From the NCBI GenBank assembly GCA_020641055.1, contig CP067345.1, positions 1,047,317 to 1,111,316 on the forward strand: a stretch of 64,000 nt of DNA. Direction: 5' to 3'. Shown here in pieces: positions 7,362-16,078 of this stretch (positions are counted from its first letter, which is position 1; each line of letters starts with the position of its first letter). Source of the stretch: Clostridioides sp. ES-S-0010-02 (GTDB lineage Bacteria > Bacillota > Clostridia > Peptostreptococcales > Peptostreptococcaceae). The notes under the pieces are model-generated. The model did no database searches and was not told where the DNA came from. It was given only the letters and a program-made list of their open reading frames with translations. Made by a program: the position numbers and the translations under genes.

Positions 7362-8921
7362 ATGAGTATTTTAAATGTAAATAATATAAGTTATGGATTT
7401 GGAGATAGAACATTATTTAAAGACATATCTTTTAGATTGTTAAGAGGAGAGCATGTAGGTCTTGTTGGAAAAAATGGCGAGGGAAAATCTACATTTATGA
7501 ATATAATAACAGGTCAGCTAATTCCAGATAGTGGTGATATACAATGGAGTAGTAAAGTAAGAGTTGGATATATGGATCAACACACTAAACTAGAAAAAGG
7601 TAATACAATAAAAGATATTTTAAGAGAATCTTTTAAGGAACTTTTTTATATGGAAAGTGAAATGAATAGCATATACAGTAAAATGGGAGAAATGAATGAA
7701 CATGAGATAAATAAGTCTCTTGAAAAAGTTGCAAATATACAAGAATTTTTAAATAACAATGAATTTTACAATATTGATTCAAAGATAGATTCAATTGCCC
7801 TAGGTCTTGGGTTTAGACATATTGGACTTGATAGAGATGTTTCAGAATTGAGTGGAGGTCAAAGAACAAAGGTATTATTAGGCAAATTATTATTAGATGA
7901 ACCAGATATATTGCTTTTAGATGAACCTACAAACTATTTGGATGAAGAACATATAGAATGGTTAAGAAAATATCTTCAAAATTATGAAAATGCATTCATA
8001 TTGATATCACATGATTTGGAGTTTTTAAATAGTGTTGTGAATGTGGTGTGTCATCTTGAAAATATGACATTGACAAGATATATTGGTAATTATGAAAATT
8101 TTCAAAAGATGTATAAAGAAAACAAGAGAAATTTAAGAATAGCTCAAGAAAAACAAATTAGAGAAATATCAAAGCTAGAAGAATATATTGCAAAAAATAA
8201 AGTTAGAGCATCAACCAGTAAGATGGCAAAATCAAGACAGAAAAAATTAGATAAAATAGAAAGAATAAGTATATCAAAGGAAAAAGTAAGACCTCACTTT
8301 GACTTTAAAATATCCAAAAAATCTGGGAAAATGATATTTGAAGCTAAGAACTTAGTTATAGGATATGAAACAGCATTAAGTAAACCTATAAATTTAATTA
8401 TGGAAAGAGGAGAAAAGATAGCTTTAATAGGTGCAAATGGTATAGGAAAATCAACCTTATTAAAAAGCTTGATTGGAATAAATAAACCAATAAGTGGAAG
8501 TATTGAAGTAGGAGAAGAACAAAATGTTGGATATTTTGAACAGGAAGTTAAAGAAATAAGTGATAAAAAACTTATTGATGAGGTGTGGTATGAATTTCCA
8601 ACATACACAAGATATGAAATAAGAAAAATGCTATCAAGATGTGGTTTGACTAATCAACATATAGAAAGCAAGCTTTCTATATTAAGTGGTGGAGAACAAG
8701 CTAAAGTAAGGTTATGTAAACTTATAAATAATCCTAGTAATATATTAATACTAGATGAGCCAACAAACCACTTAGATTCTGAAGCAAAGGAAGAACTAAA
8801 AAAAGCTTTAATATCATATGAAGGCAGTATAATTTTAGTCTGCCATGAGCCAGAGTTTTATAATGATATAGTTAATAAAATTTGGGATTGTGAGAAGTGG
8901 GCAATTAATTATTTAATATGA
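7362..8921 (+). CDS. ABC-F family ribosome-acting ATPase
   Basis: 519 aa from the ATG at 7362, preceded by AAGAGG; an ATG-initiated extension from 7278 has no ribosome site. There are two ATPase domains and no membrane segments. Domain 1 has Walker A GKNGEGKST (about 36-44), LSGGQ and LLLDEPTNYLD. Domain 2 has GANGIGKST, LSGGE and LILDEPTNHLD. Between them is the charged helical P-site-tRNA-interaction linker (about 250-310: KQIREISKLEEYIAKNK and the KMAKSRQKKLDK end). ABC-F proteins bind the ribosomal E site. Many Firmicute members protect against ribosome-targeting antibiotics and others are translation factors. Sequence alone does not show which this is. It is a single gene. Confidence 0.88.
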   Translation: MSILNVNNISYGFGDRTLFKDISFRLLRGEHVGLVGKNGEGKSTFMNIITGQLIPDSGDIQWSSKVRVGYMDQHTKLEKGNTIKDILRESFKELFYMESEMNSIYSKMGEMNEHEINKSLEKVANIQEFLNNNEFYNIDSKIDSIALGLGFRHIGLDRDVSELSGGQRTKVLLGKLLLDEPDILLLDEPTNYLDEEHIEWLRKYLQNYENAFILISHDLEFLNSVVNVVCHLENMTLTRYIGNYENFQKMYKENKRNLRIAQEKQIREISKLEEYIAKNKVRASTSKMAKSRQKKLDKIERISISKEKVRPHFDFKISKKSGKMIFEAKNLVIGYETALSKPINLIMERGEKIALIGANGIGKSTLLKSLIGINKPISGSIEVGEEQNVGYFEQEVKEISDKKLIDEVWYEFPTYTRYEIRKMLSRCGLTNQHIESKLSILSGGEQAKVRLCKLINNPSNILILDEPTNHLDSEAKEELKKALISYEGSIILVCHEPEFYNDIVNKIWDCEKWAINYLI

Positions 8922-9024
8922 TAGAAAATCTTATACGACTTGTTATATCTTTTATCAATTTTAATATAAGACAGGCTAATTTGACTTTTGGACTGAGAAA
9001 GATATGAAAAGACTAAATTAATAG

Positions 9025-9057
9025 AAAGGCATGGCATTTATTTGCGATGCCTTTTTT
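9025..9057 (+). terminator. Terminator after the ABC-F gene
   Basis: AAGGCAT with ATGCCTT and a following T6 run. Confidence 0.8.
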
Positions 9058-9085
9058 AATAGAATCAAAAAAATGATAAAAATAC

Positions 9086-9116
9086 TTGACTGTAAACCAT
9101 GTTTATACTGTATCTT
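9086..9116 (+). promoter_or_regulatory. MerR-type promoter with 19-bp spacer
   Basis: TTGACT (9086-9091) and TATCTT (9111-9116) are separated by 19 bp. The spacer is filled by an imperfect palindrome centred on CATG (GTAAACCATGTTTATAC, 9092-9108). An over-long spacer with a dyad in it is the mark of MerR-regulated promoters. It reads toward the merR gene 180 nt downstream. Confidence 0.65.
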
Positions 9117-9167
9117 ATATAATAATCAAGCAGTTTTAGATACACACAAGGAGGAGATTATTACAAA

Positions 9168-9224
9168 GTGTGGTATTATTGAGAATGGAATATTGGCGAA
9201 TCAAATAATGAAATAAAACATTAA
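9168..9224 (+). pseudogene. Possible broken micro-ORF between MerR promoter and merR
   Basis: A strong AAGGAGGAG site is followed by GTG at 9168. The frame reads VWYY, hits TGA at 9180, then continues open as EWNIGESNNEIKH to a TAA at 9224. A single TGG-to-TGA change would explain the stop. It may be a decayed small gene or a 4-aa leader peptide. No family is recognised. Confidence 0.3.
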
Positions 9225-9292
9225 AGAAGACTTAGAGTAATAAAAAAGAAAGATATTAGGTAATTCAATAAATCGAAAGGTGGTGTTTAAAA

Positions 9293-10150
9293 ATGACAAT
9301 TAAAGAAGTTGAAGAAAAAACTGGACTAACACGTTCTAATATTCGATTTTATGAGAAAGAAATGCTAATTCAGCCCATTCGTAATGAGAGTAATGGTTAT
9401 AGAGAGTATTCAGATGAAAATATAGAGGACATCAAAAAAATTGCATATTTACGTACATTAGGGATTTCTATTGATGATATTCGTAATATTATACTTCAGC
9501 AAATATCTTTATATGAGATTGTTGAAAAACAGGAACAAGTTCTCAAAACTCAAATATATGATTTGGAAAATGCAAAAACTATGTGTGAAAAAATGCTTAA
9601 ATTTAATGAACTAAGTTATCTAAATTTAAAAGTAGAAGAATATATAACTGAGATACCAGAATATTGGAATGAAAATAAACATACTTTAAAACTGGACTCT
9701 GTAAGTTTCTTATATATGTGGGGAGGAAATATTACATGGGGAATTATAACCATTGCTTGTTTACTGATTGCAATCATAGCATTTCCAAAACTGCCAACTC
9801 AAATTCCTGTGCAATGGAATAATGGTGTAGCCAATAGTGTAGATAAAAAATTTATTTATGCTTATCCAATTATTTGTGTTGTATTCAGATTTATTTTACG
9901 TCCATTTACATGTAGATGGTTACAAATACGAGCTTTCTATAGTGATACTATTGCAGATTATTTGACGAACTTTTTATGTTTTGTAGCTTTATCCGTAGAA
10001 GTATTCTCAATATTTTTTGTCTACAATATTGTCAAGAACGTTACAGTTATTCTTTTTGTAGATACCTGTGTATTTATGATTTTATTACTAGTAGGATGGA
10101 ATAAAATATACCAAAAAACAAGCAACTCTCAAAAAATGAGTAAGGAGTGA
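9293..10150 (+). CDS. MerR regulator fused to a DUF1648/SdpI-like membrane domain
   Basis: 285 aa. Residues 1-70 are a MerR winged helix (TIKEVEEKTGLTRSNIRFYEKE, then YREYSDENIEDI). A dimerisation helix lies around 75-110. The C-terminal half is hydrophobic with about four membrane helices and contains KLPTQIPVQWN followed by G...D, the signature of the DUF1648/SdpI-type membrane segment. The protein would be a membrane-tethered transcription factor sensing something at or in the membrane. AAAGGTGG precedes the ATG. A MerR-type promoter lies upstream, so autoregulation is likely. Confidence 0.8.
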   Translation: MTIKEVEEKTGLTRSNIRFYEKEMLIQPIRNESNGYREYSDENIEDIKKIAYLRTLGISIDDIRNIILQQISLYEIVEKQEQVLKTQIYDLENAKTMCEKMLKFNELSYLNLKVEEYITEIPEYWNENKHTLKLDSVSFLYMWGGNITWGIITIACLLIAIIAFPKLPTQIPVQWNNGVANSVDKKFIYAYPIICVVFRFILRPFTCRWLQIRAFYSDTIADYLTNFLCFVALSVEVFSIFFVYNIVKNVTVILFVDTCVFMILLLVGWNKIYQKTSNSQKMSKE

Positions 10151-10272
10151 ACTTACTTTCCATAAAGAATTTAGGGTACGTGCTAAGGTACATTTTCCAT
10201 GTTGATGAAGTAAGATAAAAGTAAAAGCTTACTTTAGCATCATTTGTTTAAATTTTGATAGCGAAATAAAAA

Positions 10273-10326
10273 AGAATGCCAGAGTTGATAAAAATATAGT
10301 GTTTATGAGGATTCTGGCATTTTGTA
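10273..10326 (+). terminator. Terminator after the MerR fusion gene
   Basis: AATGCCAGA (10275-10283) pairs with TCTGGCATT (10313-10321), followed by TTTG. The symmetric AT flanks mean it can also serve the convergent gene on the minus strand. Confidence 0.75.
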
Positions 10327-10427
10327 TATTCATATTTAAAAACTTTGCTTATTGAAAATCAGTGGAAAATTATTATTTTTATTGGAAAAGCTAATAATTC
10401 AGACTTCAATCTCTACATGTTATCTCT

Positions 10428-11789
10428 CTACATATTATCTAAAAAAGCTAAGAAATCAACTTTGTATATTTTTCGTGGTCTACCTCTTTGATTATCCAGT
10501 TTTGTGTTTACAATAGTTGCAATACCAGCCTTATATAAGATACTTAGGATTCTATTTGCACTTCTAAGAGTTATATTCATATAGTCTGATAATATTTCTG
10601 CTGATACATTATTTGAATTTCTATCATTAATCATACTCATAATTTTAGATACATTTACATTAGATAAAGGAATGAAAGAAGCAACTTTATTAGCTATTGA
10701 ACTTTCTTCCAGGTCATTAGAATTTTTATTTGAATATAAAGGTCCTATTATATTATTAGTGTCATTTACTATAAACGTACAATTTCCACCTAGAGAAGCT
10801 GATTTACTATTTGCCTGACGAGCGTTCTGTTCTGCATGAATATTTGTGTTGCCAATTCCCCAACCAATATTTAAGCTATACTTGATTTCTTTTAAGTCTT
10901 CTGAAATAAAAAATTCTGTATAATCCTTAGTCATATTATTTAGCATTTCTTTAGTAGTATGTATTTCTATTTTCATGTCATTTTTTTTGACTTGAACTCC
11001 ATAGAACCCATTTCTTGATAAAGAATTTAAGATAGTATTGTATATTTGATTTTGTATCTCATCATTTTTAAATATTAGGTCATCATTTATATACTCTGAG
11101 CTATTTATTGTGACTATACAAGTTGCAGATTTATTTTTATCTAAATTTTTTAATGTTATTTCGTTTATTACAGATTTAAATGTGTTTAAGATTGATTCAG
11201 TAGATGGCACCATATAAATACAATCATATCCAAGTCTATTTAATTCACAATTAATTATATAATTTCTAGTAATAGAAAGGTTAATCTTATTATTTTTTAA
11301 TAAATCTAAGTGTATCTCCAATAATTTATCATTTAATTTTTTAAAGTCATATACAGGTTGAGGAATATTGAAATCTCTAATTGTATATGGACAGTTTTTA
11401 GAATCTATCAATGAATAGATGTCATAATAGTTATTATCTTCTCTTAAAAAATCAATAAATGATTTTGTAAAATCAATCTCTCTTTTACTATTTAATAGTT
11501 TAAATAAGTATTTATAAAAATCTCTTTCATCAAGCTTTAAGAAACTTAATGGGACCTTTATATCCTCTATATTTATTATAAGCTCACTATATGGAATTAG
11601 ACCACTACAAACAAATCCATCAAAATTATCTACTTGTTCATTATATATATTTGGCAAATTACTAAAAGGATTTTCGCCTTTTAGTTCAATGTATGTAATT
11701 TCGCAAATATCTTTTAATTCTTCGAGAGCTTGTTTAAAGTTATCTGCCATAAAATAAGATGTTGTTAAAAAGCCAATCTTATATTTCAT
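10428..11789 (-). CDS. Transcriptional regulator with degenerate GGDEF-like middle and C-terminal winged helix
   Basis: 453 aa, family not firmly recognised. The N-terminal ~130 residues resemble a small alpha/beta sensor (KIGFLTTSYFM, then FDGFVCSGLIPYSEL), reminiscent of PrpR-like sensor domains. The middle contains SLNIGWGIGNTNIHAEQNARQAN and LGGNCTFIVND, which resembles a GGDEF/nucleotide-cyclase fold without the catalytic GG[DE]EF loop. The last ~75 residues (SKIMSMINDRN, LSDYMNITLRSANRILSIL, GRPRKIYKV) form a winged helix. GGAGG lies 4 nt before the ATG. It diverges from the peptidase/membrane-pair operon and most likely controls it. The ligand is unknown. Confidence 0.6.
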   Translation of the reverse strand: MKYKIGFLTTSYFMADNFKQALEELKDICEITYIELKGENPFSNLPNIYNEQVDNFDGFVCSGLIPYSELIINIEDIKVPLSFLKLDERDFYKYLFKLLNSKREIDFTKSFIDFLREDNNYYDIYSLIDSKNCPYTIRDFNIPQPVYDFKKLNDKLLEIHLDLLKNNKINLSITRNYIINCELNRLGYDCIYMVPSTESILNTFKSVINEITLKNLDKNKSATCIVTINSSEYINDDLIFKNDEIQNQIYNTILNSLSRNGFYGVQVKKNDMKIEIHTTKEMLNNMTKDYTEFFISEDLKEIKYSLNIGWGIGNTNIHAEQNARQANSKSASLGGNCTFIVNDTNNIIGPLYSNKNSNDLEESSIANKVASFIPLSNVNVSKIMSMINDRNSNNVSAEILSDYMNITLRSANRILSILYKAGIATIVNTKLDNQRGRPRKIYKVDFLAFLDNM

Positions 11790-11935
11790 AAAACCTCCTT
11801 TAAAATTTCGAAAGTATTGTAACTAATTATCAATTTATAACCTCATTTTATAATAGTAGATAAAAAGCGTCAATTTATTTTACAAAGTAAAAATTAAAAG
11901 AAAAATCAGAAAATAAAAAATATACTGAAAAAATG

Positions 11936-11964
11936 TTGACTGATGAAAATAATTGTGTTATTTT
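11936..11964 (+). promoter_or_regulatory. Sigma-A-type promoter of the M20 peptidase operon
   Basis: TTGACT (11936-11941), 17-bp spacer, TATTTT (11959-11964). It is about 90 nt upstream of the start codon. Confidence 0.6.
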
Positions 11965-11987
11965 GTAATTAAGGACTAGTCTTTTAA

Positions 11988-12031
11988 AATTTCCTAAAGT
12001 ATAAACTCAGCTTTTAGGAAAAAAATTTTAT
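11988..12031 (+). repeat. Inverted repeat in the leader of the peptidase operon
   Basis: TTTCCTAAAG and CTTTTAGGAAA form the core of an approximately 11-bp stem, extended by AAATTT/AAATTTT. It sits in the 5' untranslated leader between promoter and start codon. It could be an operator or a weak attenuator. Confidence 0.5.
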
Positions 12032-12052
12032 TCAAAAATAAAGGAGATTATT

Positions 12053-13225
12053 ATGATTACATATTTAAAGGAGATTTCTAAATTTGTTGACGAGAATAGA
12101 GAAGAAATCATTTCACTGTGGAAAGAGATTGTTAATATTGAAAGCTATACAAACTGTAAAGAGAGTGTAAATAAATTGGCTGATAGATTAAAATGTGAGT
12201 TTGAAAAAGAAGGATTAGATTGTGATTTAATAGATGCTGGAAATAATGGCAGTACATTAATAGGTACACTTGGTTCTAACAGAAATAAGAAACCAATAAT
12301 TTTTTCAGGGCATATGGATACTGTCTTTGAAATAGGTACATTTGGAGAAAATCCATTTAAAATAATGGAAGGAAAAGCATATGGGCCAGGTGTGTTAGAT
12401 ATGAAAGGTGGAATAGTAATTTCTTTATACGTTATCAAGGCTTTAAATAAGATAGGATACAAAGATAGACCAATAAAAATAGTCTTTTCAGGTGATGAAG
12501 AGATAGGACATAAGGATTCAAACGGAGGAGACATTATATTAAAAGAAGCAAAAGGTGGTCTATGTGCATTTAATATGGAAACTGGGTTGGTAGATAATAG
12601 CTTATGTGTAGGTAGAAAAGGAAGAATCGGGTGTAATATAAATGTAAAAGGTGTAGAAACACATGCAGGAAATGATTTTGAAGGTGGAAGAAATGCAATA
12701 GAAGAAATGGCTAATAAGATATTACAAATACAAAAATTGACTAATCTTGAAGTTGGGACTACAGCAAGTGTAAGTATAATTAAAGGAGGAAGAGTATCAA
12801 ATTCTATTCCTGAAGATTGTAGTATAGAAGTAGACCTTAGATTTGAAAAAGTAGAAGAAATGGAGAATGTTAAAAAAAGAATTCAAGAAATATGTGAAGA
12901 TACTTACATAGAAGGAACCTCTACACATGTTGATTTTGTAAGTGAAATGATGCCATTTGAAACTACAGAGGATGTTATGAAGTTTCACAAATTTGTAAAT
13001 ACAGTATCAAAAGAAAATGGGTTTGGTGAAATAAATTCTAAGAGACTTGGAGGAAGTTCAGATGCTAGCTATTTAACTATTGCAAACGTTCCTGCGATAT
13101 GTTCTTTTGGAGTAAAGGGAGAATGGAATCATACATCAAGAGAATATGCATTAGTAGATTCTATGTTTGAAAGGGTAAAATTGATTTCTACAATTGTTTT
13201 AAATTTAGATAAATTTGATATATAA
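12053..13225 (+). CDS. M20-family metallopeptidase (ArgE/DapE/carboxypeptidase-like)
   Basis: 390 aa. Metal-binding motifs appear in the family order: SGHMDTV (His, Asp), GPGVLDMKGG (bridging Asp), SGDEEIGH (general-base Glu and metal Glu), and a late EWNHTSRE His. The inserted dimerisation domain lies at about residues 195-305 (GVETHAGNDFEGGRNAIEEM). It is cytoplasmic with no signal peptide. It would hydrolyse a peptide or N-acyl amino acid with two zinc ions. It is followed after 14 nt by a pair of nucleoside-recognition-domain membrane proteins, so the operon looks like import and hydrolysis of a peptide-like substrate. AAAGGAG precedes the ATG. Confidence 0.88.
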   Translation: MITYLKEISKFVDENREEIISLWKEIVNIESYTNCKESVNKLADRLKCEFEKEGLDCDLIDAGNNGSTLIGTLGSNRNKKPIIFSGHMDTVFEIGTFGENPFKIMEGKAYGPGVLDMKGGIVISLYVIKALNKIGYKDRPIKIVFSGDEEIGHKDSNGGDIILKEAKGGLCAFNMETGLVDNSLCVGRKGRIGCNINVKGVETHAGNDFEGGRNAIEEMANKILQIQKLTNLEVGTTASVSIIKGGRVSNSIPEDCSIEVDLRFEKVEEMENVKKRIQEICEDTYIEGTSTHVDFVSEMMPFETTEDVMKFHKFVNTVSKENGFGEINSKRLGGSSDASYLTIANVPAICSFGVKGEWNHTSREYALVDSMFERVKLISTIVLNLDKFDI

Positions 13226-13239
13226 AAGGGGGATTTTAT

Positions 13240-13887
13240 ATGGATACAACAGCTGGAGATAATAAGGTAACATGGAAAGGATATATGTCTTTATTTGTAT
13301 TGATAATACTATTTTCTGGTATTTTTAAGGAGAGTCAAGGATTTCTAAAAGCTTTAGACTTTGCTAACTTAACTGGCTCATTTGGTACTATTTCAGATGG
13401 TGTAGACTTTATGGGAAAGGGTGGAACTGGTGCAAAGGATGGTTTTTTATTTGCACTTACTTTAATACCAACTGTGTGTTTTGCTGTAGGACTTATTGAT
13501 GTAGTTGAATCTATGGGAGGGATGAAAGCTGCATCAAAAATATTTAATCCATTACTTAAACCTTTACTTGGGATACCTGGAATAGCGGGTATAGCATTTG
13601 TATCTTCATTTACTAGTTCAGATGTAGCCTCAATAATGACAAAAGAATTATGTGAAAGCGGAGAAATAACGGATGATGAAAGAACTATATTTGTAGCTTA
13701 TCAATATGCTGGTTCAGCAGTTATATTAAATACAATAAATACTCAAGCTCCACTTTTGCCAATAGCATTATTGGCATTAGGTCCAATAATACTTATAGAG
13801 ATATTCTGTAAGATACTTGGTGCCAATCTAGTTAGACTAATTATAAATATAAAAAATAAAAAGAATAAAAATAAGGGGGCTGCGTAA
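13240..13887 (+). CDS. YjiH-like membrane protein (nucleoside recognition/gate domain)
   Basis: 215 aa with about five to six membrane helices. The segment GFLFALTLIPTVCFAVGLIDVVE and the later LKPLLGIPGIAGIAFVSSFTSSDVASIM carry the Gate-domain pattern of YjiH/spore maturation-like proteins. With the next gene (stop and start 1 nt apart) it forms the usual two-subunit YjiH-YjiG pair. The paired location with a peptidase suggests transport of its substrate, but the transport role is not proven for the family. The lysine/asparagine-rich tail is cytoplasmic. Confidence 0.75.
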   Translation: MDTTAGDNKVTWKGYMSLFVLIILFSGIFKESQGFLKALDFANLTGSFGTISDGVDFMGKGGTGAKDGFLFALTLIPTVCFAVGLIDVVESMGGMKAASKIFNPLLKPLLGIPGIAGIAFVSSFTSSDVASIMTKELCESGEITDDERTIFVAYQYAGSAVILNTINTQAPLLPIALLALGPIILIEIFCKILGANLVRLIINIKNKKNKNKGAA

Positions 13888-13888
13888 T

Positions 13889-14398
13889 ATGAGTCAACAA
13901 AATACTGGAAGTACAATTGTAAATAGTAAACCAAAAAAAACTGTTGTTGAAACATTTATGGGAGGCGCAAAAAAAGGTTTTTACATAGGTGTTGAACAAA
14001 TATTGCCAGCCATGATAATGGGGTATGTAATAGTACAATTTCTACAATTGACTGGTCTAGTTGATATTTTAGGAAATGTTTTTGGTCCAGTAATGGGGAT
14101 TTTTGGACTACCTGGAGAATCAGTCGTAGTTTTGATAGCGGCTTTCTTTGCTAAGGCAGCAGGAGCAGCTACAGCCGCAAATTTATTTGCACAAGGTATA
14201 ATTACAGCATCACAAGCAACTATTTTGATTATGCCATGTATGTTAATGGGTACTCTAGTTGGTCATTACGCTAGAATAGTTCTTGTAGCTAATACTAGCA
14301 CTAAGTATAGAATGTTACTATTAGCAGTTCCTATATTTGATGCAGTGGTAGGTATGTTGATAGTTAGAGTTTTACTTACTTTTATGGGATTAATGTAA
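13889..14398 (+). CDS. YjiG-like membrane protein (nucleoside recognition/gate domain)
   Basis: 169 aa, four or so membrane helices after a hydrophilic start (TFMGGAKKGFYIGVEQILPAMIMGYVIVQ). LPGESVVVLIAAFFAKAAGAATAANL resembles the conserved Gate segment. The start codon is 1 nt past the stop of the YjiH-like gene with its ribosome site inside that gene. The two are translationally coupled and likely form one complex. Confidence 0.75.
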   Translation: MSQQNTGSTIVNSKPKKTVVETFMGGAKKGFYIGVEQILPAMIMGYVIVQFLQLTGLVDILGNVFGPVMGIFGLPGESVVVLIAAFFAKAAGAATAANLFAQGIITASQATILIMPCMLMGTLVGHYARIVLVANTSTKYRMLLLAVPIFDAVVGMLIVRVLLTFMGLM

Positions 14399-14466
14399 AA
14401 ATTAAATAAAACTAACATAATAATGTCATGATGATGTACTAATTAAAAAATGATATGTTAATTAAA

Positions 14467-14502
14467 AAAGAAGTTTACTAGTATAGTAGTAAACTTCTTT
14501 TA
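14467..14502 (+). terminator. Terminator of the peptidase/YjiH/YjiG operon
   Basis: GAAGTTTACTA pairs perfectly with TAGTAAACTTC and is followed by TTTT. The A-rich left flank makes it bidirectional. Confidence 0.9.
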
Positions 14503-14625
14503 GATTTTCTATGTTTTTAGAGTTTTTTTTAAAACTTTCTATGTTTTGTTTTAATATCTTTAAATCAACAATAAATTAAATTCATTTTTAGTTAATATCA
14601 ATATAAATTTATTATGATTTTATTT

Positions 14626-15738
14626 TTAAAGTACAATATGTTTTGAATTTTCTCGTATATCTACTTCAATGACTTTTTCTATTGTATCTCCTCTAAAGCC
14701 TAGTAAATTACTTGTTAAGTTTGCAGTAGAACAAGAGTGGTTAGGTATGATTCTTATCCTATCACCTATTTTTATATTAGTTTTTCCATTTACTTTAATT
14801 TTACCAACTTCTTCTGAAAGTGAATCAATAATAAGTTCTGGATGTCCACAAACTATACCATAGCCAACAATACTACTATTTCCATGAGCACCCTTATCTA
14901 GTCCAAGGCATTTACTTCCACAATCAACTAAATAATATCCATCACTATTTTTTGATATTACAGTACATACGACAGTAAGAGCACACATCTTTTCAGTAGC
15001 ACATCCTAAAGCTATTTGTATAGCATCATAATATACATAGTTTCCAGGTCTTACAGCAGTGATAGTTTTAGAAGTGGCTTCAGTTTCAACTGTTGGAGTG
15101 CTTCCAGAAGCTACAATATCTATATTAAATCCATTATCAGTTAATAATTTAGATGCCTTTTCCATAGCAGAATTTTCTTGAACACAAACATCTGGTACAC
15201 CTTCTGGAGAACTGCAACCGTATACTTGACCTGGATGTGAGCTTATTCCAACAATCTTTATACTTTCTAGTTTTGAAATTTCAATAGCAAGTTCTACTAC
15301 TTTTTCTGGTTTAACACCAAAACGGTGTAATCCGCAATCTACAATAAGAAGTAGTTTACATTCAATTTTAGCTAGAGAAAAAGCCTTGCTGTAAGTTCTT
15401 GCACATTCTATATTATCTGTAGCACATATTAAATTTATTTTTGAAGCCATGGTTACTACCCTATTTATATTTGCATCTCCCATGTAAGGGTAAGCCAACA
15501 TAATATGTTTAAAGCCAGCATTTATCAAAGCTTCAGCTTCATCAAGAGTTCCAACAAGAAATCCAGTAGCACCTGTATCTTTTTGAAGTTTTGCAATATA
15601 TGTACTTTTATGAGTTTTAAGCATAGGCCAAAGCTGTTTGTTATTCTTTGTACAAATTTCTTGTATTGTATTTATATTTTCTTCTAACTGGTCTAAATCT
15701 AGTAAAAAACTTGGTGTAGCAATTTCTGAAATTTTCAT
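14626..15738 (-). CDS. Fold-III PLP enzyme, D-threonine aldolase/D-serine dehydratase-like (DSD1 family)
   Basis: 370 aa from the ATG at 15738, 8 nt behind AAAGGTGG; a GTG four codons earlier overlaps that site. The N-terminal alanine-racemase-type barrel starts with TPSFLLDLDQLEENI and has the PLP lysine in PMLKTHKST (K41). The C-terminal beta domain has the PNHSCSTAN motif, whose His and Cys (H334, C336) bind zinc in D-serine dehydratase and metal in D-threonine aldolase. It would cleave or dehydrate a beta-hydroxy-D-amino acid in the cytoplasm. It runs convergent with the peptidase operon and no partner gene is adjacent. Confidence 0.82.
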   Translation of the reverse strand: MKISEIATPSFLLDLDQLEENINTIQEICTKNNKQLWPMLKTHKSTYIAKLQKDTGATGFLVGTLDEAEALINAGFKHIMLAYPYMGDANINRVVTMASKINLICATDNIECARTYSKAFSLAKIECKLLLIVDCGLHRFGVKPEKVVELAIEISKLESIKIVGISSHPGQVYGCSSPEGVPDVCVQENSAMEKASKLLTDNGFNIDIVASGSTPTVETEATSKTITAVRPGNYVYYDAIQIALGCATEKMCALTVVCTVISKNSDGYYLVDCGSKCLGLDKGAHGNSSIVGYGIVCGHPELIIDSLSEEVGKIKVNGKTNIKIGDRIRIIPNHSCSTANLTSNLLGFRGDTIEKVIEVDIRENSKHIVL

Positions 15739-16078
15739 ATTGTTTACCACCTTTCAATAAAAATAAAATCAATCATAGGTCTTAATTTTACGATATTAAT
15801 AAATATTATGATAAGATTAATTTTATAATATAAATATCTTCTAATTATATTATAGAACCAGTATGAGGTTAGAGCAATATTTATTTAGATTAATTAGAAT
15901 TTTCAATATATTTATTGGTTATCAAATTATGTAACTATTAAACTGTATATATAATAATGTTTTATTTTTGTGGTTTTACTTAAAACTGTTTGAGTTTTAT
16001 TTAATAGGGTATTTTAAGTAAGTAAAAATTTTATTTCAGCATAAAAAACTTATATTATAAATTTTGGAGGTAGCAAAT
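15739..16078. other. Divergent intergenic region, no clear content
   Basis: 340 nt, AT-rich. Apart from the two ribosome sites at its ends, no convincing promoter pair, ORF, hairpin or repeat was found. Confidence 0.4.

Noticed and set aside
3045-8921. Bil operon region as a recent horizontal island
   Set aside because: Base composition and codon use look like the flanks, and no integrase, tRNA target or flanking repeat is seen.
9031-9216. 61-aa ORF MAFICDAFFN...
   Set aside because: It begins inside the ABC-F terminator hairpin, has no ribosome site, and runs through the MerR-type promoter. Treated as chance.
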